A stretch of DNA of 64,000 bases from positions 5,890,001 to 5,954,000 of the forward strand of contig NZ_CP150300.1 of NCBI RefSeq assembly GCF_037991315.1. The letters run 5' to 3'. The position numbers and the translations under genes were made by a program. This stretch comes from Paenibacillus sp. FSL H8-0079. GTDB taxonomy: Bacteria > Bacillota > Bacilli > Paenibacillales > Paenibacillaceae. Under the pieces are notes generated by a model. It was not told the origin of the DNA, did no database searches, and was given only the letters and a program-made list of their open reading frames with translations. Below, one piece after another: positions 9,474 to 18,925 of the stretch; the first letter of the stretch is position 1; the number at the start of each line of letters is the position of its first letter.

Positions 9474-10281
9474 AAGGCGCGGAAAACGTGAAACTGTCGA
9501 TCATCGGGATCGCTGGATGATTACTTATGCCGATCTCATTACCCTGCTTTTGATCTTTTTTGTCATCATGTACGCCATGAGCAATCTGGATTCCGGTAAA
9601 TATGACGTCGTTACTCAATCCTTACAAAATACATTCAACGCGTCAGACTCTGTACTAGAGCTTGGTGAGGGGCTCGGTGAGAAACCGGGACAGACGATTA
9701 TAGAGACCCCACCATCCGAGGTTCAGGGTGAAGGAACGCCTCCCGATTCCGGGACTGTTACGCCAGAAGATGACAACAAGCCTCTCACAGAGCGGGAAGA
9801 GCAATTTAGATCACAAGAGCAGGAACTGCAAAATCTGTTCAATGTGATTACCCAATATATCGAGGATAATAAACTGGAAAATCAGATTTTTGTTGCGGAC
9901 AAGCCACAGGGCCTCTCCATTACCCTAAGTGATCGTTTCCTTTTTGACCAGGGACAGGCCGCTCTAAAGGATGGTGCAGCACCAACGCTTAGTAAGCTTG
10001 CCAGCCTGTTCCGTGATTTGAACACCGTTGTCAGCATTGAGGGTCACACCGATAATGTTCCTGTGGGGGCAAACTCCGCCTATACCGATAACTGGCAGCT
10101 TTCCGGGGAACGCGCACTGTCTGTATTGCGATTCTTTCTGGATACAGAGAAGCTCAACCCTGATGGCTTCCAATATGCCGGGTATGCAGATACCCGCCCA
10201 ACGGGTGACAACACCACACCGACTGGCAGACAAAAGAACCGTCGAGTTGAAATTACTGTATTGCGCCAGCTCCAACCTTAA
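9457..10281 (+). CDS. motB: Flagellar motor stator protein MotB (MotB/MotS family)
   Basis: 274 residues. A basic N-terminus, then one membrane span with the essential ion-binding Asp26 (TYADLITLLLIFFVIMY), an acidic Pro/Thr-rich linker with the plug region (about 45-115), and a C-terminal OmpA-like peptidoglycan-binding domain (about 145-270; EGHTDNVP, GYADTRP, NRRVEI). It anchors the stator to the cell wall. The DLITL core and AGYADTRP resemble MotS of sodium-driven Bacillus motors more than B. subtilis MotB. It overlaps motA by 17 nt and ends before a bidirectional terminator. Confidence 0.92.
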   Translation: MSRRSKRRGKRETVDHRDRWMITYADLITLLLIFFVIMYAMSNLDSGKYDVVTQSLQNTFNASDSVLELGEGLGEKPGQTIIETPPSEVQGEGTPPDSGTVTPEDDNKPLTEREEQFRSQEQELQNLFNVITQYIEDNKLENQIFVADKPQGLSITLSDRFLFDQGQAALKDGAAPTLSKLASLFRDLNTVVSIEGHTDNVPVGANSAYTDNWQLSGERALSVLRFFLDTEKLNPDGFQYAGYADTRPTGDNTTPTGRQKNRRVEITVLRQLQP

Positions 10282-10319
10282 TTTTCAACATTTCGCATAA
10301 TGCATCAATACTTATAAGC

Positions 10320-10370
10320 AAAAAGAGCACGCTCTAACTGAATTCAATTCAGCAGAGCGTGCTTTCTTTT
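10320..10370. terminator. Bidirectional terminator between motB and the ABC permease gene
   Basis: AGCACGCTCT pairs with AGAGCGTGCT, with a second internal stem CTGAATT/AATTCAG. T-rich tracts follow on both strands (TTCTTTT on plus, CTTTTT on minus), serving both convergent transcripts. Confidence 0.85.
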
Positions 10371-10383
10371 ATGTCGTATTGCC

Positions 10384-11562
10384 TTATGCATCCACACCTG
10401 GCTGACTGGGACGTAGAATCGCTGAGCCTACGGTCAACAAAATGGCAGCCATTCCGAACAAAATCAATAGTGGCAGTGTAATATCCGATAACGTACCGCC
10501 AGCGGAGATCGTTTCCACCGCCTGAATCGCCCATTTCTGTGGAACAAAGTTGGCGAGCTTTTGCATGTAGTCAGGCATGAACGAGATCGGCCAGAAACAA
10601 CCACCTATCATGCAAGTTGGCATAATAATAAGGGAATTCAACATATTCGCATTTTTTGAATTACGGATCAATCCTGCCACGGTACTTGCGATGCCCATGG
10701 AGACCAGCATGAACGCTGCCAAGATCATGAAATGAATTCCAAAAGGAATGCCGGCATCATAATGCAGTAGCCACCTGCTGACTCCCAAAACCAGAACAAT
10801 CTGAATCATGCCAATGACAAAGCTACCCAGGAAATTGCCAAGCGCAATCTCATATGCACGAACGGGCGCCGTATATACCCTGGCCATCGTGCGTTTCCTG
10901 CGATCTTCCATGATCACAGCCACTGCACTGGTCAGCAGACCCATCATAAACATGATTGTAAATCCAGTCACATTGTTCAGGCCTGGCTTGGGATAGATCT
11001 GCAGATCAGTGACTTCACCAGCAACCTGTTGCTTGCCTATCTCCTGTAATAACAGTTCAAACGGCTTCTGTGTGCTCTCCACTATGTCAGGCTCACTTGA
11101 GACTCGACCTGCCGCCACCGTAACAGCTGAAGCAGATTGTTGCAATCCGCTCGTCAAACCTTCAACCGCCGCTCGTAGTGTATAGGAATCCTCGCTTATA
11201 CGCAGTTCCACCAGTTGGATTTCGGTTGCCTTACCTTGTAAGAGATCCTCCGTATAATGTGCGGGAATGATGATGCCTGAACTTCCTTTTTGCTGAGCGA
11301 TAACTTCCTTAACTTCTGCTTCGTTGTTCATTGGCTTGAGCAGATACTCCTCTTTGCCAGCAAGTTCGTGAATCATCCATGTCCCTGCTCCCCCTGTATC
11401 CTCATTGACATAGGGAATGACCGTCCGTGTACTCTGCTCACTTCCAAAAAGAGCAACTGCTCCCGTAACCACCAGGCAAGGCAGAAGCAGAAACGTAATG
11501 AAGCCCATTTTACGGCCAAGTGTACGTCTGATCATCAACCAGGCGATGTGTAGACTATTCAT
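10384..11562 (-). CDS. ABC-2 type transporter permease (LnrN-like)
   Basis: 392 residues. One N-terminal span (about 19-40, MGFITFLLLPCLVVTGAVAL), a large extracytoplasmic domain of about 165 residues, then five spans (about 205-385), the ABC-2 exporter layout. It overlaps the preceding permease gene by 8 bp, and the ATPase gene comes first in the operon. Sizes of the set (ATPase 311, permeases 398 and 392) closely match B. subtilis LnrL, LnrM and LnrN, which export or exclude linear polyenes; that specific analogy is inference. The last gene of the operon, ending at the terminator shared with motB. Confidence 0.8.
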   Translation of the reverse strand: MNSLHIAWLMIRRTLGRKMGFITFLLLPCLVVTGAVALFGSEQSTRTVIPYVNEDTGGAGTWMIHELAGKEEYLLKPMNNEAEVKEVIAQQKGSSGIIIPAHYTEDLLQGKATEIQLVELRISEDSYTLRAAVEGLTSGLQQSASAVTVAAGRVSSEPDIVESTQKPFELLLQEIGKQQVAGEVTDLQIYPKPGLNNVTGFTIMFMMGLLTSAVAVIMEDRRKRTMARVYTAPVRAYEIALGNFLGSFVIGMIQIVLVLGVSRWLLHYDAGIPFGIHFMILAAFMLVSMGIASTVAGLIRNSKNANMLNSLIIMPTCMIGGCFWPISFMPDYMQKLANFVPQKWAIQAVETISAGGTLSDITLPLLILFGMAAILLTVGSAILRPSQPGVDA

Positions 11563-12751
11563 ATCGGTATCCTGCCTTTCTATAGATCAATCCTGAGATA
11601 AACAGTAATACAGCACATACTACGCCTAGCATCAGAATGCTGTATACAATCTCTCCTACAGGTGCATCCAGCATCATTCTCAGAAAACTCTGGAGCGCCC
11701 AGTGGTTAACCGTAAATTCACTAATCCGTTGTACAAAATCAATCGGAATGGGCATGAATCCACCGCTAATGAATGTCATGGCAACGATGATACCTTGTAA
11801 GGTTGCACTGGCTGATGCTGTGCTTTTGCATACCAATGCGACAATCACGCCAAGGGTCATAGATGCCAATGTGATGAATACACAAGTCAGCACAATATAC
11901 CAAGGATGGGTTCCCCAATCCACACCGTAGAGCCAATATGTCATAAGGATAATCGTCGTTGCTTGCAAGAAAGCGAGCAGACTATTGCCTAGAATTTTGC
12001 CAGCGAAAATAACCCCATTGCCTATAGGCGCAGCCTGAAGGCGAATTAATGTACTGTTATCACGCTCTCCAAAAAGGCTGGTACTGGTTGTCATACCTGA
12101 GTACAACATGAACATCGCCAGCATGGAAGCTGCATAGTATTGGGAGGCACTATAAGCCGTACCTGTCTTTCCAGGATTAGTGACAGCAATGGTGGTAGAA
12201 TTCGCCGCACCAGACTCCGAGGAAGAGGTCATGGTAGCAATCACTTCCGGACCGAGGACTTTGGTGATCGCCATCTGTCGGTTCAATTCATCCGTAAAAC
12301 GTGTGAACAACGTTTCACCCAACGTATTAAGTGTGTTGTCCTTTCCTCGAATCCACTGTAACCGGGCCTCTTTCCCCATCATCATGTTCTGCTCAAAATC
12401 CAAAGGAATCATTACAGCAAAGTCCAGCTTGCCGGTACGCAGCAAATGGACCGCCTCTTCTTCTGTCGTAAAGTTCTCCACCTTAACCATCTCAGTTACC
12501 GCCGGGGAATTCACGAATGTATCCAGTGCTTGATTAACCGTACTTGATGCTCCGCCTGATTCCGTACTCAAATGGATGATTCCCACACGTACAATATCTG
12601 GAATAACATCATCCGCCGTACCCATCGTACTGGAAAGCGCCGTGCCCAATATGAAAATCAATAATAACGGCAGAATGAACAGGTTCAACACTACAGATCG
12701 AATCTTAAGAATACGTCTCAATTCAAAGATGCAAATATGCCATATATTCAT
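11555..12751 (-). CDS. ABC-2 type transporter permease (LnrM-like)
   Basis: 398 residues with the same plan as its downstream partner: one N-terminal span (LNLFILPLLLIFILG, about 22-37), an extracytoplasmic domain of about 170 residues, then five C-terminal spans. The two permeases should form the heterodimeric membrane part of one exporter. It starts 12 nt after the ATPase stop and overlaps the next gene, so all three are translated from one message. Substrate unknown; amphipathic antibiotics or lipids are typical for the family. Confidence 0.8.
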   Translation of the reverse strand: MNIWHICIFELRRILKIRSVVLNLFILPLLLIFILGTALSSTMGTADDVIPDIVRVGIIHLSTESGGASSTVNQALDTFVNSPAVTEMVKVENFTTEEEAVHLLRTGKLDFAVMIPLDFEQNMMMGKEARLQWIRGKDNTLNTLGETLFTRFTDELNRQMAITKVLGPEVIATMTSSSESGAANSTTIAVTNPGKTGTAYSASQYYAASMLAMFMLYSGMTTSTSLFGERDNSTLIRLQAAPIGNGVIFAGKILGNSLLAFLQATTIILMTYWLYGVDWGTHPWYIVLTCVFITLASMTLGVIVALVCKSTASASATLQGIIVAMTFISGGFMPIPIDFVQRISEFTVNHWALQSFLRMMLDAPVGEIVYSILMLGVVCAVLLFISGLIYRKAGYRYE

Positions 12752-12763
12752 CTCGTGCTCCCC

Positions 12764-13699
12764 CTAGTCCCGAAGCGTACGCCCGGTCAGATTGAGGAAC
12801 AACGTTTCCAGATCCGGCTCTTCCACCTTGAGCGAATGAATGGATACTTCATGTTTGCTGCAAATGAAGAGCAGATCCTGGAGATCCTGCTGTGCCGAAG
12901 GCAACGTAATGGTCAGTGTATTCTCTGATACGTCTACCATCCGTACGCGGGGGTGAAGTTTCAGTTCTTCCACGACGTCGGGACCGATACCGCAAGTGGA
13001 GAGCACTACTTTTTCCTCCGATGCTACCCGTTCTCTCAGCTCTGCTTCAGTCCCACAGGCAATGATTCGTCCCTGATCCATAATCGCAACCCGGTGACTA
13101 ATCGCGGCTACTTCCTCCATGTAATGACTTGTATATATGATCGTTGAACCCATCTTATTGAGTGTGCGTACTGATTCAAGGATATGATTCCGGGATTGCG
13201 GATCAATGCCGACTGTCGGTTCATCCATAATAATTAGATCCGGACGATGTGTAATCGCACATGCGATGTTTAGCCTGCGTTTCATACCGCCGGAGAAGGT
13301 CGAGGGGGCATCCTTTGCTTTATCCTGCAACCCTACAAATTCAAGGGACTCCTGTACCCTCTCCTTAAGCAATTTTCCACGCAATCCATATAACCGGGCG
13401 AAAAAAGTCACATTCTCCGCAGCCGTCATCGTTTCGTATAAAGCCAGATCCTGCGGAACCAGTCCGATCTTACGCTTCACTTCAAGCGGTCGCTCCTTGA
13501 CCGATATCCCATCTAATCTGATTTCACCCTGATCCATATTCAGGAGCCCTGCAATCATACTGATGGTGGTACTTTTCCCTGCTCCATTGGGACCGAGTAA
13601 TCCAAAAATTTCGCCTTTGCCAACACTAAGGTTCAAGTGATCCACTGACAGCCTGCTACCGTATCGTTTTACGACATGATCCACTTCAAGTATGCCCAT
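12764..13699 (-). CDS. ABC transporter ATP-binding protein (LnrL-like)
   Basis: 311 residues. Walker A GPNGAGKST (about 37-45), signature FSGGMKRRL (about 140), Walker B LIIMDEPTVG (about 155-165) and an H-loop (TSHYMEEV). The C-terminal 90 residues form the DrrA/NatA-type extension of drug-export ATPases. It powers the two permeases encoded just downstream. AAGGGGCG lies upstream of the ATG. The gene is divergent from a two-component system (211-bp gap), an arrangement that usually means the kinase senses the exported compound and the regulator controls the transporter. Confidence 0.9.
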   Translation of the reverse strand: MGILEVDHVVKRYGSRLSVDHLNLSVGKGEIFGLLGPNGAGKSTTISMIAGLLNMDQGEIRLDGISVKERPLEVKRKIGLVPQDLALYETMTAAENVTFFARLYGLRGKLLKERVQESLEFVGLQDKAKDAPSTFSGGMKRRLNIACAITHRPDLIIMDEPTVGIDPQSRNHILESVRTLNKMGSTIIYTSHYMEEVAAISHRVAIMDQGRIIACGTEAELRERVASEEKVVLSTCGIGPDVVEELKLHPRVRMVDVSENTLTITLPSAQQDLQDLLFICSKHEVSIHSLKVEEPDLETLFLNLTGRTLRD

Positions 13700-13805
13700 C
13701 CCTTTTACGCCCCTTTTCCGTTTCGGCCTTCGCCGCTGGATTTCATAATTTTATTGTAACGGATCGTAATCTGTAGCGAAGGTACGAAAAGTCATGAATC
13801 GAAGG

Positions 13806-13849
13806 TGACTTAAGTCATCTCCTGATTCGAATGCTGCTTATGGTATAAT
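13806..13849 (+). promoter_or_regulatory. Promoter of the kinase-regulator operon with an adjacent palindromic operator
   Basis: A perfect palindrome TGACTTAAGTCA (13806-13817) lies directly upstream of a -35 CTGATT (13822-13827), 16-nt spacer, and a perfect -10 TATAAT (13844-13849). Its position in the divergent gap suits an activator site for the LuxR-type regulator, acting on its own operon or on the ABC genes. The regulator assignment is inference. Confidence 0.5.
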
Positions 13850-13909
13850 CAAGGGCGCATTACCGAGAGATTTTCTACTCCACTTTTATATAAAGGATGT
13901 CACAACCAT

Positions 13910-15121
13910 ATGCCGATGCGGTTTCTGCAATACGGGTTAATTATCGTTCCAGCAGTGCTGTACCTGTTGATGCTACCCTTGGAAAACGACGACGTCTACA
14001 CCCTCTATATCATCATTGCACTTGGACTCTCCGTGTGGAAAGATTTCATCCGTTCAAGTGCACAGCAGTGGCTGTTGCTTCTGGCCCAAATATTCTGGAG
14101 CTGCTGGCTGATCGCTTTGTTTGGACCATTTATGTTTTTCCTCTCTTTATCGGTGCTCTACGTGTATATGTACAGACTGGAGGGGACCCAGCGGTGGTTG
14201 ATGTTTGGAAGTCAGCTTGTGGCAAGCAATATCGCATTGCATTGGCATTATTCTACTCCACAGGCATTGCAACCATGGTTAACTACACAGTATACAAACG
14301 AGGCTACTCTATTCTCCGCAGAGACAACTGCGATGGTTCTTGGCAACCTGCTTCTGATCATCACAGCGGCTCTGTCCTGGCAGGGATCAAGATCGGCTAG
14401 CAGCCGAGGACAACTGGAACAAGTCTATGACGAGCTTCGCAGCAAACATTACGAGCTACAAGAAGCGCGTGCGCAGCTGCTGTTATTTACAAAGCAACTT
14501 GAAGGAGCGGCTCAGGCAGAGGAGCGCACCCGTATCTCAAGACAGCTTCATGACGATATCGGGCATCGACTGATTCGCACCAAAATGATGTCGGAAGCCG
14601 CCCTGCTGACTCTCCCCCTAGATCAGGAAAAGGGAACGGAAATGGTGAGACTGATTCGTGATCAATTGGCCACCAGTATGGATGATATGCGCAGCACACT
14701 GCATAAATTGCAGCCGGATTCCTATGTATCCAATGCCTACGCACTGGATCGTCTCCTTGAAGAAGTGGGCAGAGATACCGGTATGAAGACACATTATGAA
14801 GTTCATGGCCCATCTCATATGCTGTATCCCAGCATACAGATTGTTTTCTACAAAAATGCCAAAGAAGCCCTGACCAATGCGCTACGACACGGAAATGCTT
14901 CTTCGATCACAGTGGAGTTGGTATTCAGGGATCAGGAAGTCTCTATGAGCGTAAGTAATGATGGCAAAATCAATCCTCATTCCTCTAAGGGAAGTGGCAT
15001 AGGACAGGAAGGCATGCGTCTACGCACACAAATGGTAGGAGGAGTCTTGGAGATTCAATCGGCTTTTCCGTATACGGTAATTACACGCATTCCAATAACG
15101 AACCAAATAGATATACTCTGA
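13910..15121 (+). CDS. Membrane sensor histidine kinase, NarL-partner (HisKA_3) type
   Basis: 403 residues. The first 165 residues are hydrophobic, with about six membrane spans and little extracellular sequence, as in intramembrane-sensing kinases (LnrJ, LiaS, DesK types). A coiled coil (about 165-205) leads to the HisKA_3 dimerisation helix with the phospho-acceptor His (RQLHDDIGHRL, about residue 218). The ATP-binding domain has an N-box (KNAKEALTNALRHG) and G-box (GSGIGQEGM). It probably autophosphorylates on sensing a membrane-active compound and passes the phosphate to the regulator encoded 20 nt downstream. AAGGATG precedes the ATG. Confidence 0.88.
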   Translation: MPMRFLQYGLIIVPAVLYLLMLPLENDDVYTLYIIIALGLSVWKDFIRSSAQQWLLLLAQIFWSCWLIALFGPFMFFLSLSVLYVYMYRLEGTQRWLMFGSQLVASNIALHWHYSTPQALQPWLTTQYTNEATLFSAETTAMVLGNLLLIITAALSWQGSRSASSRGQLEQVYDELRSKHYELQEARAQLLLFTKQLEGAAQAEERTRISRQLHDDIGHRLIRTKMMSEAALLTLPLDQEKGTEMVRLIRDQLATSMDDMRSTLHKLQPDSYVSNAYALDRLLEEVGRDTGMKTHYEVHGPSHMLYPSIQIVFYKNAKEALTNALRHGNASSITVELVFRDQEVSMSVSNDGKINPHSSKGSGIGQEGMRLRTQMVGGVLEIQSAFPYTVITRIPITNQIDIL

Positions 15122-15141
15122 AAAAGGAAGTGAATGTTCTC

Positions 15142-15831
15142 ATGTCCGAACAGAATGATGTAAATCAAAAAAGTGATACAGCTCACCCTCAACTTATTCG
15201 GCTGATTCTCGCAGACGATGATTACTTCATTCGTGAGAGCCTTAAAGTGCTGCTCGGACTGGGCTCCGGCATTCGTGTTACAGGCACAGCCTCAAATGGA
15301 CAGGAAGCGCTGGCATTGCTTGAAGCAGGAACGCCTGCGGACGTGGTGTTGATGGATATTCGGATGCCGGAATGTGATGGAGTCGAAGGTACACAACTTA
15401 TCAAGGCACGTTTTCCTGAAATCCAGGTGCTCATGCTGACTACGTTTGACGACGATGAGTATATTATTCAGGCATTGCAGAATGGCGCAAGTGGTTATTT
15501 GCTCAAAAACGTCCCCCCTGAGCGGATCATTCAAGGCATCAAGACCGTACATAATGGCGATATGTTAATCCATCCGGATATTGCTCGCAAGCTAACAGGA
15601 CTCCTTCGTCCTGCTACAATTCCCCAGACACAGAATTCAATCGAAGCCTCTGGACTGACGCGTATGGAGCTGGCGGTTGCCGAAGCCATATCGGAGGGGC
15701 TATCCAATAAGGAAATTGCCGCCAAACTGTTCCTCAGCGAAGGCACGGTCAAAAACTACGTCACGGATATTCTCGGCAAGCTGAGCTTGCGTGATCGGAC
15801 CCAAATCGCCATCTTTATGTTGAAAAAATAA
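15142..15831 (+). CDS. NarL/LuxR-family response regulator
   Basis: 229 residues from the chosen start. The receiver domain has the acidic pair (ADDD), the phosphorylated Asp in VLMDIRMP and the signal-relay Lys (LLKNVPP). The C-terminal LuxR helix-turn-helix is GLSNKEIAAKLFLSEGTVK. A GTG four codons upstream (15130) is in frame, but the ribosome site AGGAAG lies on top of it, so ATG at 15142 is preferred. It should bind DNA as a dimer after phosphorylation by the upstream kinase; the palindrome at 13806-13817 is a candidate target, and the divergent LnrLMN-like exporter the likely output. Confidence 0.9.
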   Translation: MSEQNDVNQKSDTAHPQLIRLILADDDYFIRESLKVLLGLGSGIRVTGTASNGQEALALLEAGTPADVVLMDIRMPECDGVEGTQLIKARFPEIQVLMLTTFDDDEYIIQALQNGASGYLLKNVPPERIIQGIKTVHNGDMLIHPDIARKLTGLLRPATIPQTQNSIEASGLTRMELAVAEAISEGLSNKEIAAKLFLSEGTVKNYVTDILGKLSLRDRTQIAIFMLKK

Positions 15832-15882
15832 CAAAAAAGGTATTTCCTTTGCCTGTGACGGCGCTGAGAAATACCTTTTTTT
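15832..15882. terminator. Bidirectional terminator between the response regulator and minJ
   Basis: GGTATTTC pairs with GAAATACC around a 21-nt loop. T-tracts flank both sides (seven T on plus, six on minus), serving the convergent regulator and minJ transcripts. Confidence 0.85.
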
Positions 15883-15923
15883 CATTGCTTGATTATGCAA
15901 ACATACTTCATCACGTATGCTAG

Positions 15924-17252
15924 TTACATCTCCACGGACCCTTTATCACTGGCCACAGGGGCTGGCGGTAACGCTAATGGGGCTTCGTCCCTTTGTGGTT
16001 TTTTCAAGCGGGCAAACAGTTTGAGATTAATGATATGGAACAGCGTCAGTGGACGTAAACGAATCGCCCATACCTCGTGATTGTCCGGTGCCATAATGAC
16101 ACCCAGCTGATGATGCTCCCCTTCATAAATCGCTCGTTGCATGAACTTGCTTTCTCCTTGGTGATTACGCACCTCAAGCTTGCAAAAAGCTGGATTCATC
16201 CGCAGAGCGCGATGCAATTCTTCCGGTGAATGAACCAACTTACCATTCACCTTGTACAACGTCTCTCCTGCTTCAATCCCCAAATCTGCAGCAGGACTCT
16301 CCGGAATAACAGCCAATACTTTCAACCCATGCTGCGGATGAACAAATACCGGACTGCGATTTTGCTCTTCAAACGCGCTGTACCATACCAGAAATTCATG
16401 TCCAATAAATGCAATCAGCGCAGCAACCAACATGAGCGGAGACCACCATGCAGCAAGTAAACTGAAGACAAGCAAGGTTGTCCCATAAAGCATCAACCGC
16501 TTGGATGTGATCTGCACCTTCTGTCCAGGAAGCATACTCTGCGTTATCTCACCAAATCCGAGCATGATGGGCAACGCAACCAGCATATAACTATGTCCTG
16601 CATTCATAAGTGGATTCCATGCCAGCTCCGCGCCACCTCCTGTGACGGGAACAAGAATCAGTAGGGGAATGGCCCAGAACTGTTGCAGTTGATATCCGCC
16701 AACCAGCTTCCCACGTTTTCCCTCGAAGAGAAGCGGTGATGCCATCGATACCCCCTGCATACGTACTAACAGGGCTTCACCCATATGTAGAAGGGCTGCC
16801 AAGACAAGCAATGCAGGCATATCCAGAGCACGTAGCGTCTCTGTGATACTGCCCATCCAACTGGATGGCTGCCAGCCTGAAGCCAGATTCAAACCAAATT
16901 GCAATACACCCAGTAATCCAGCTGCGTAAGCAAAGCACAGATACCGGATACGGAACAAGGATAGAACTAAGGTTGCAGCCCATATGCATATGAGACTTCC
17001 CAGCGTAAGATGTGCACCGAGAAATAGGGACACGATTGAGACAATGGTACCGATGAGTATGCCTCCGAGCACCGCACGAATCGTCTGTGTTATCGAGCTT
17101 TGCAAACGGACATGAAACAATTTACGCTCCTGTAGTAACTGACGATGATAGATCAGCGCAATCAGGATCACCGCAATATAATAAAACGGCTGAATAAACA
17201 ACTGCAACAAAGCTTCTCCTAATGTAGTTAACCACGGCCATACCCATTCCAT
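15924..17252 (-). CDS. minJ: PDZ-domain polytopic membrane protein, MinJ-like division-site factor
   Basis: 442 residues. About eight hydrophobic spans fill residues 10-300, followed by a cytoplasmic PDZ domain (about 310-390; GLKVLAVIPESPAADLGI). B. subtilis MinJ (YvjD, 397 residues) has multiple spans plus a PDZ domain and lies beside ctpB exactly as here; it bridges DivIVA and MinD to block division at poles. The call rests on this gene order and domain layout. GGAGAGGGG precedes the ATG by about 10 nt. A strong terminator separates it from ctpB, so expression may depend on read-through or an unseen promoter. The C-terminal tail is Pro/Ala-rich. Confidence 0.72.
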   Translation of the reverse strand: MEWVWPWLTTLGEALLQLFIQPFYYIAVILIALIYHRQLLQERKLFHVRLQSSITQTIRAVLGGILIGTIVSIVSLFLGAHLTLGSLICIWAATLVLSLFRIRYLCFAYAAGLLGVLQFGLNLASGWQPSSWMGSITETLRALDMPALLVLAALLHMGEALLVRMQGVSMASPLLFEGKRGKLVGGYQLQQFWAIPLLILVPVTGGGAELAWNPLMNAGHSYMLVALPIMLGFGEITQSMLPGQKVQITSKRLMLYGTTLLVFSLLAAWWSPLMLVAALIAFIGHEFLVWYSAFEEQNRSPVFVHPQHGLKVLAVIPESPAADLGIEAGETLYKVNGKLVHSPEELHRALRMNPAFCKLEVRNHQGESKFMQRAIYEGEHHQLGVIMAPDNHEVWAIRLRPLTLFHIINLKLFARLKKPQRDEAPLALPPAPVASDKGSVEM

Positions 17253-17286
17253 TGTGGTCGGTCACCCCTCTCCTTCAGCCGGTTCA

Positions 17287-17317
17287 GAAAAAAAGAAGGC
17301 TGAAAATCAGCCTTCTT
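17287..17317 (-). terminator. Terminator overlapping the ctpB stop codon
   Basis: Minus strand AAGAAGGCTGA, 3-nt loop, TCAGCCTTCTT, then an uninterrupted run of seven T. The stem begins inside the ctpB stop codon and lies between ctpB and minJ. Confidence 0.85.
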
Positions 17318-18789
17318 TATGGCTTCGACACTGCGGACGAAATATCCTTTGAGACATTTTCGATCGCGCGTTTCAGCTGTGCATCATATTGAGGATTGGC
17401 AATGCGTTCAATCAGAGCCGCTTCCAGTGATTCAGCGGTTTTCTCATCAATCTGGCCTGTAGCCTGAATGCCTTTTTGCTTCTGGAATGCCTTGACCGCT
17501 TCTTCTGTCTGCTGGTCGTAGTATCCGTCCACACGATCCGGTTTGAAATCGAGTCCTCTCAGCATCGTCTGCGCACTTTTCACATCCGTGCTATTGCTGT
17601 CATATTTCAGTGGTAACTTCTCTTTATTAATCGGTGCCACCGAGAAATAATCCGGTTGGTCTACCGCAATATCCGGTTTGATTCCTTTTTCATGAATCCA
17701 GTCCCCGTTCGGAGTGAGCCACTTGGCAATGGTAATCTTCAGCAAGCTGCCGTCACCCATTTGTTTGTCATAACTCGTCTGTACGGTTCCTTTACCAAAG
17801 GAGTTTTCACCGATCAGCTTAGCGCCTGCTGACTGTTGCAATGCACCGGCCAAAATCTCCGAGGCACTTGCGCTACCTTTGTTCATCAGGACCGTGACTG
17901 GATAAGCTTTCGCTGATCCATTGGATTTACTTTGTTCCTTTTTGCCGTTCTTGTCTTCGACTTGCACAATAACCTTGCCTTTAGGAACAAATTGCTCAGC
18001 AATATCAATGACAACTTGCAGTACACCGCCTGGGTCATTCCGTACGTCGATGACCAGACCTTTCATGTTCTGCTTCTCAAGCTTCGCCAATTCTTCCTTA
18101 AAGCGATCGCCTGTATTGAGAGAGAATTGGGTAATGGCAATAACGCCAATTCCGCCATCCTCCATGTGAGCATATACGGTCTCCAGATCAATGTCGTCCC
18201 GTACAATAACAAATTCAATCAGTTCTGAAGATCCAGCACGTTTGACTTGTACCTTCGCTTCACTGCCCTTTGGACCTCTGATTTTGTTAACAGCCTTGTT
18301 CAGTTCCAAACCTTGCAGGGATTCACCGTTTACAGACATAATCATGTCTTTCGCACGAATACCCGCTTTCTCGGCAGGTGATCCTTTGATCGGGGAAACA
18401 ACAACGACGTTTCCATCCTGCGAGGACACCTCTGCACCAATACCGGTAAATGAACCTTCGATCGACTCTTCAAACTGAGCAGCTGTTTCCTGCCCCATAT
18501 AGTTGGAGTACGGATCACCAAGGGATTCCATCATGCCGTTGATCGCACCGTCAATCAATTTGGTCTGATCTACGTCTTTATAATAGTTGCTTGAGATCAA
18601 ATCCATCGCGGTTTCAATCTTCTTCAAATCGTTCTTCTGCTGCGTATTGCCGGTTACACTGGCCAGCAAACCTTCACCCGGTGTGGCCTGGCTCGCTATT
18701 CCCGGATAAGTCATTAATACCAGGGTTAGTAAACTACCGCCAAGGAGACCCACAATGACAAGCAGTAGCGCCGATCTTTTCTTCATCAT
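17317..18789 (-). CDS. ctpB: S41-family carboxy-terminal processing protease (CtpA/CtpB type)
   Basis: 490 residues. An N-terminal signal anchor (about 5-25), a PDZ domain (about 100-185; GSPAEKAGIRAKDMIMSVNG), the S41 protease core with catalytic Ser in NKGSASASEILAGAL and Lys in NSFGKGTVQT, and a C-terminal peptidoglycan-binding domain (about 390-470; GYYDQQTEEAVKAFQKQKG). It cleaves exported proteins near their C-termini; B. subtilis CtpB signals to SpoIVFB during sporulation. It follows the M23 hydrolase gene by 137 nt in the same direction. The family is certain; assignment as CtpB relies on position next to minJ and ftsEX. Confidence 0.9.
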   Translation of the reverse strand: MMKKRSALLLVIVGLLGGSLLTLVLMTYPGIASQATPGEGLLASVTGNTQQKNDLKKIETAMDLISSNYYKDVDQTKLIDGAINGMMESLGDPYSNYMGQETAAQFEESIEGSFTGIGAEVSSQDGNVVVVSPIKGSPAEKAGIRAKDMIMSVNGESLQGLELNKAVNKIRGPKGSEAKVQVKRAGSSELIEFVIVRDDIDLETVYAHMEDGGIGVIAITQFSLNTGDRFKEELAKLEKQNMKGLVIDVRNDPGGVLQVVIDIAEQFVPKGKVIVQVEDKNGKKEQSKSNGSAKAYPVTVLMNKGSASASEILAGALQQSAGAKLIGENSFGKGTVQTSYDKQMGDGSLLKITIAKWLTPNGDWIHEKGIKPDIAVDQPDYFSVAPINKEKLPLKYDSNSTDVKSAQTMLRGLDFKPDRVDGYYDQQTEEAVKAFQKQKGIQATGQIDEKTAESLEAALIERIANPQYDAQLKRAIENVSKDISSAVSKP

Positions 18790-18925
18790 CCGTTTGTCAC
18801 CGCCTTTAGTTTTGAAGCGTGTCAGATTCCATTGTTGCCAGAATCCATTCCCTAAACATGCCAGCTTAGTATATGTCTAGCTTGTACGGAATATGTTTTT
18901 TCCATTCGGTCTGTAGATGAGGAAA

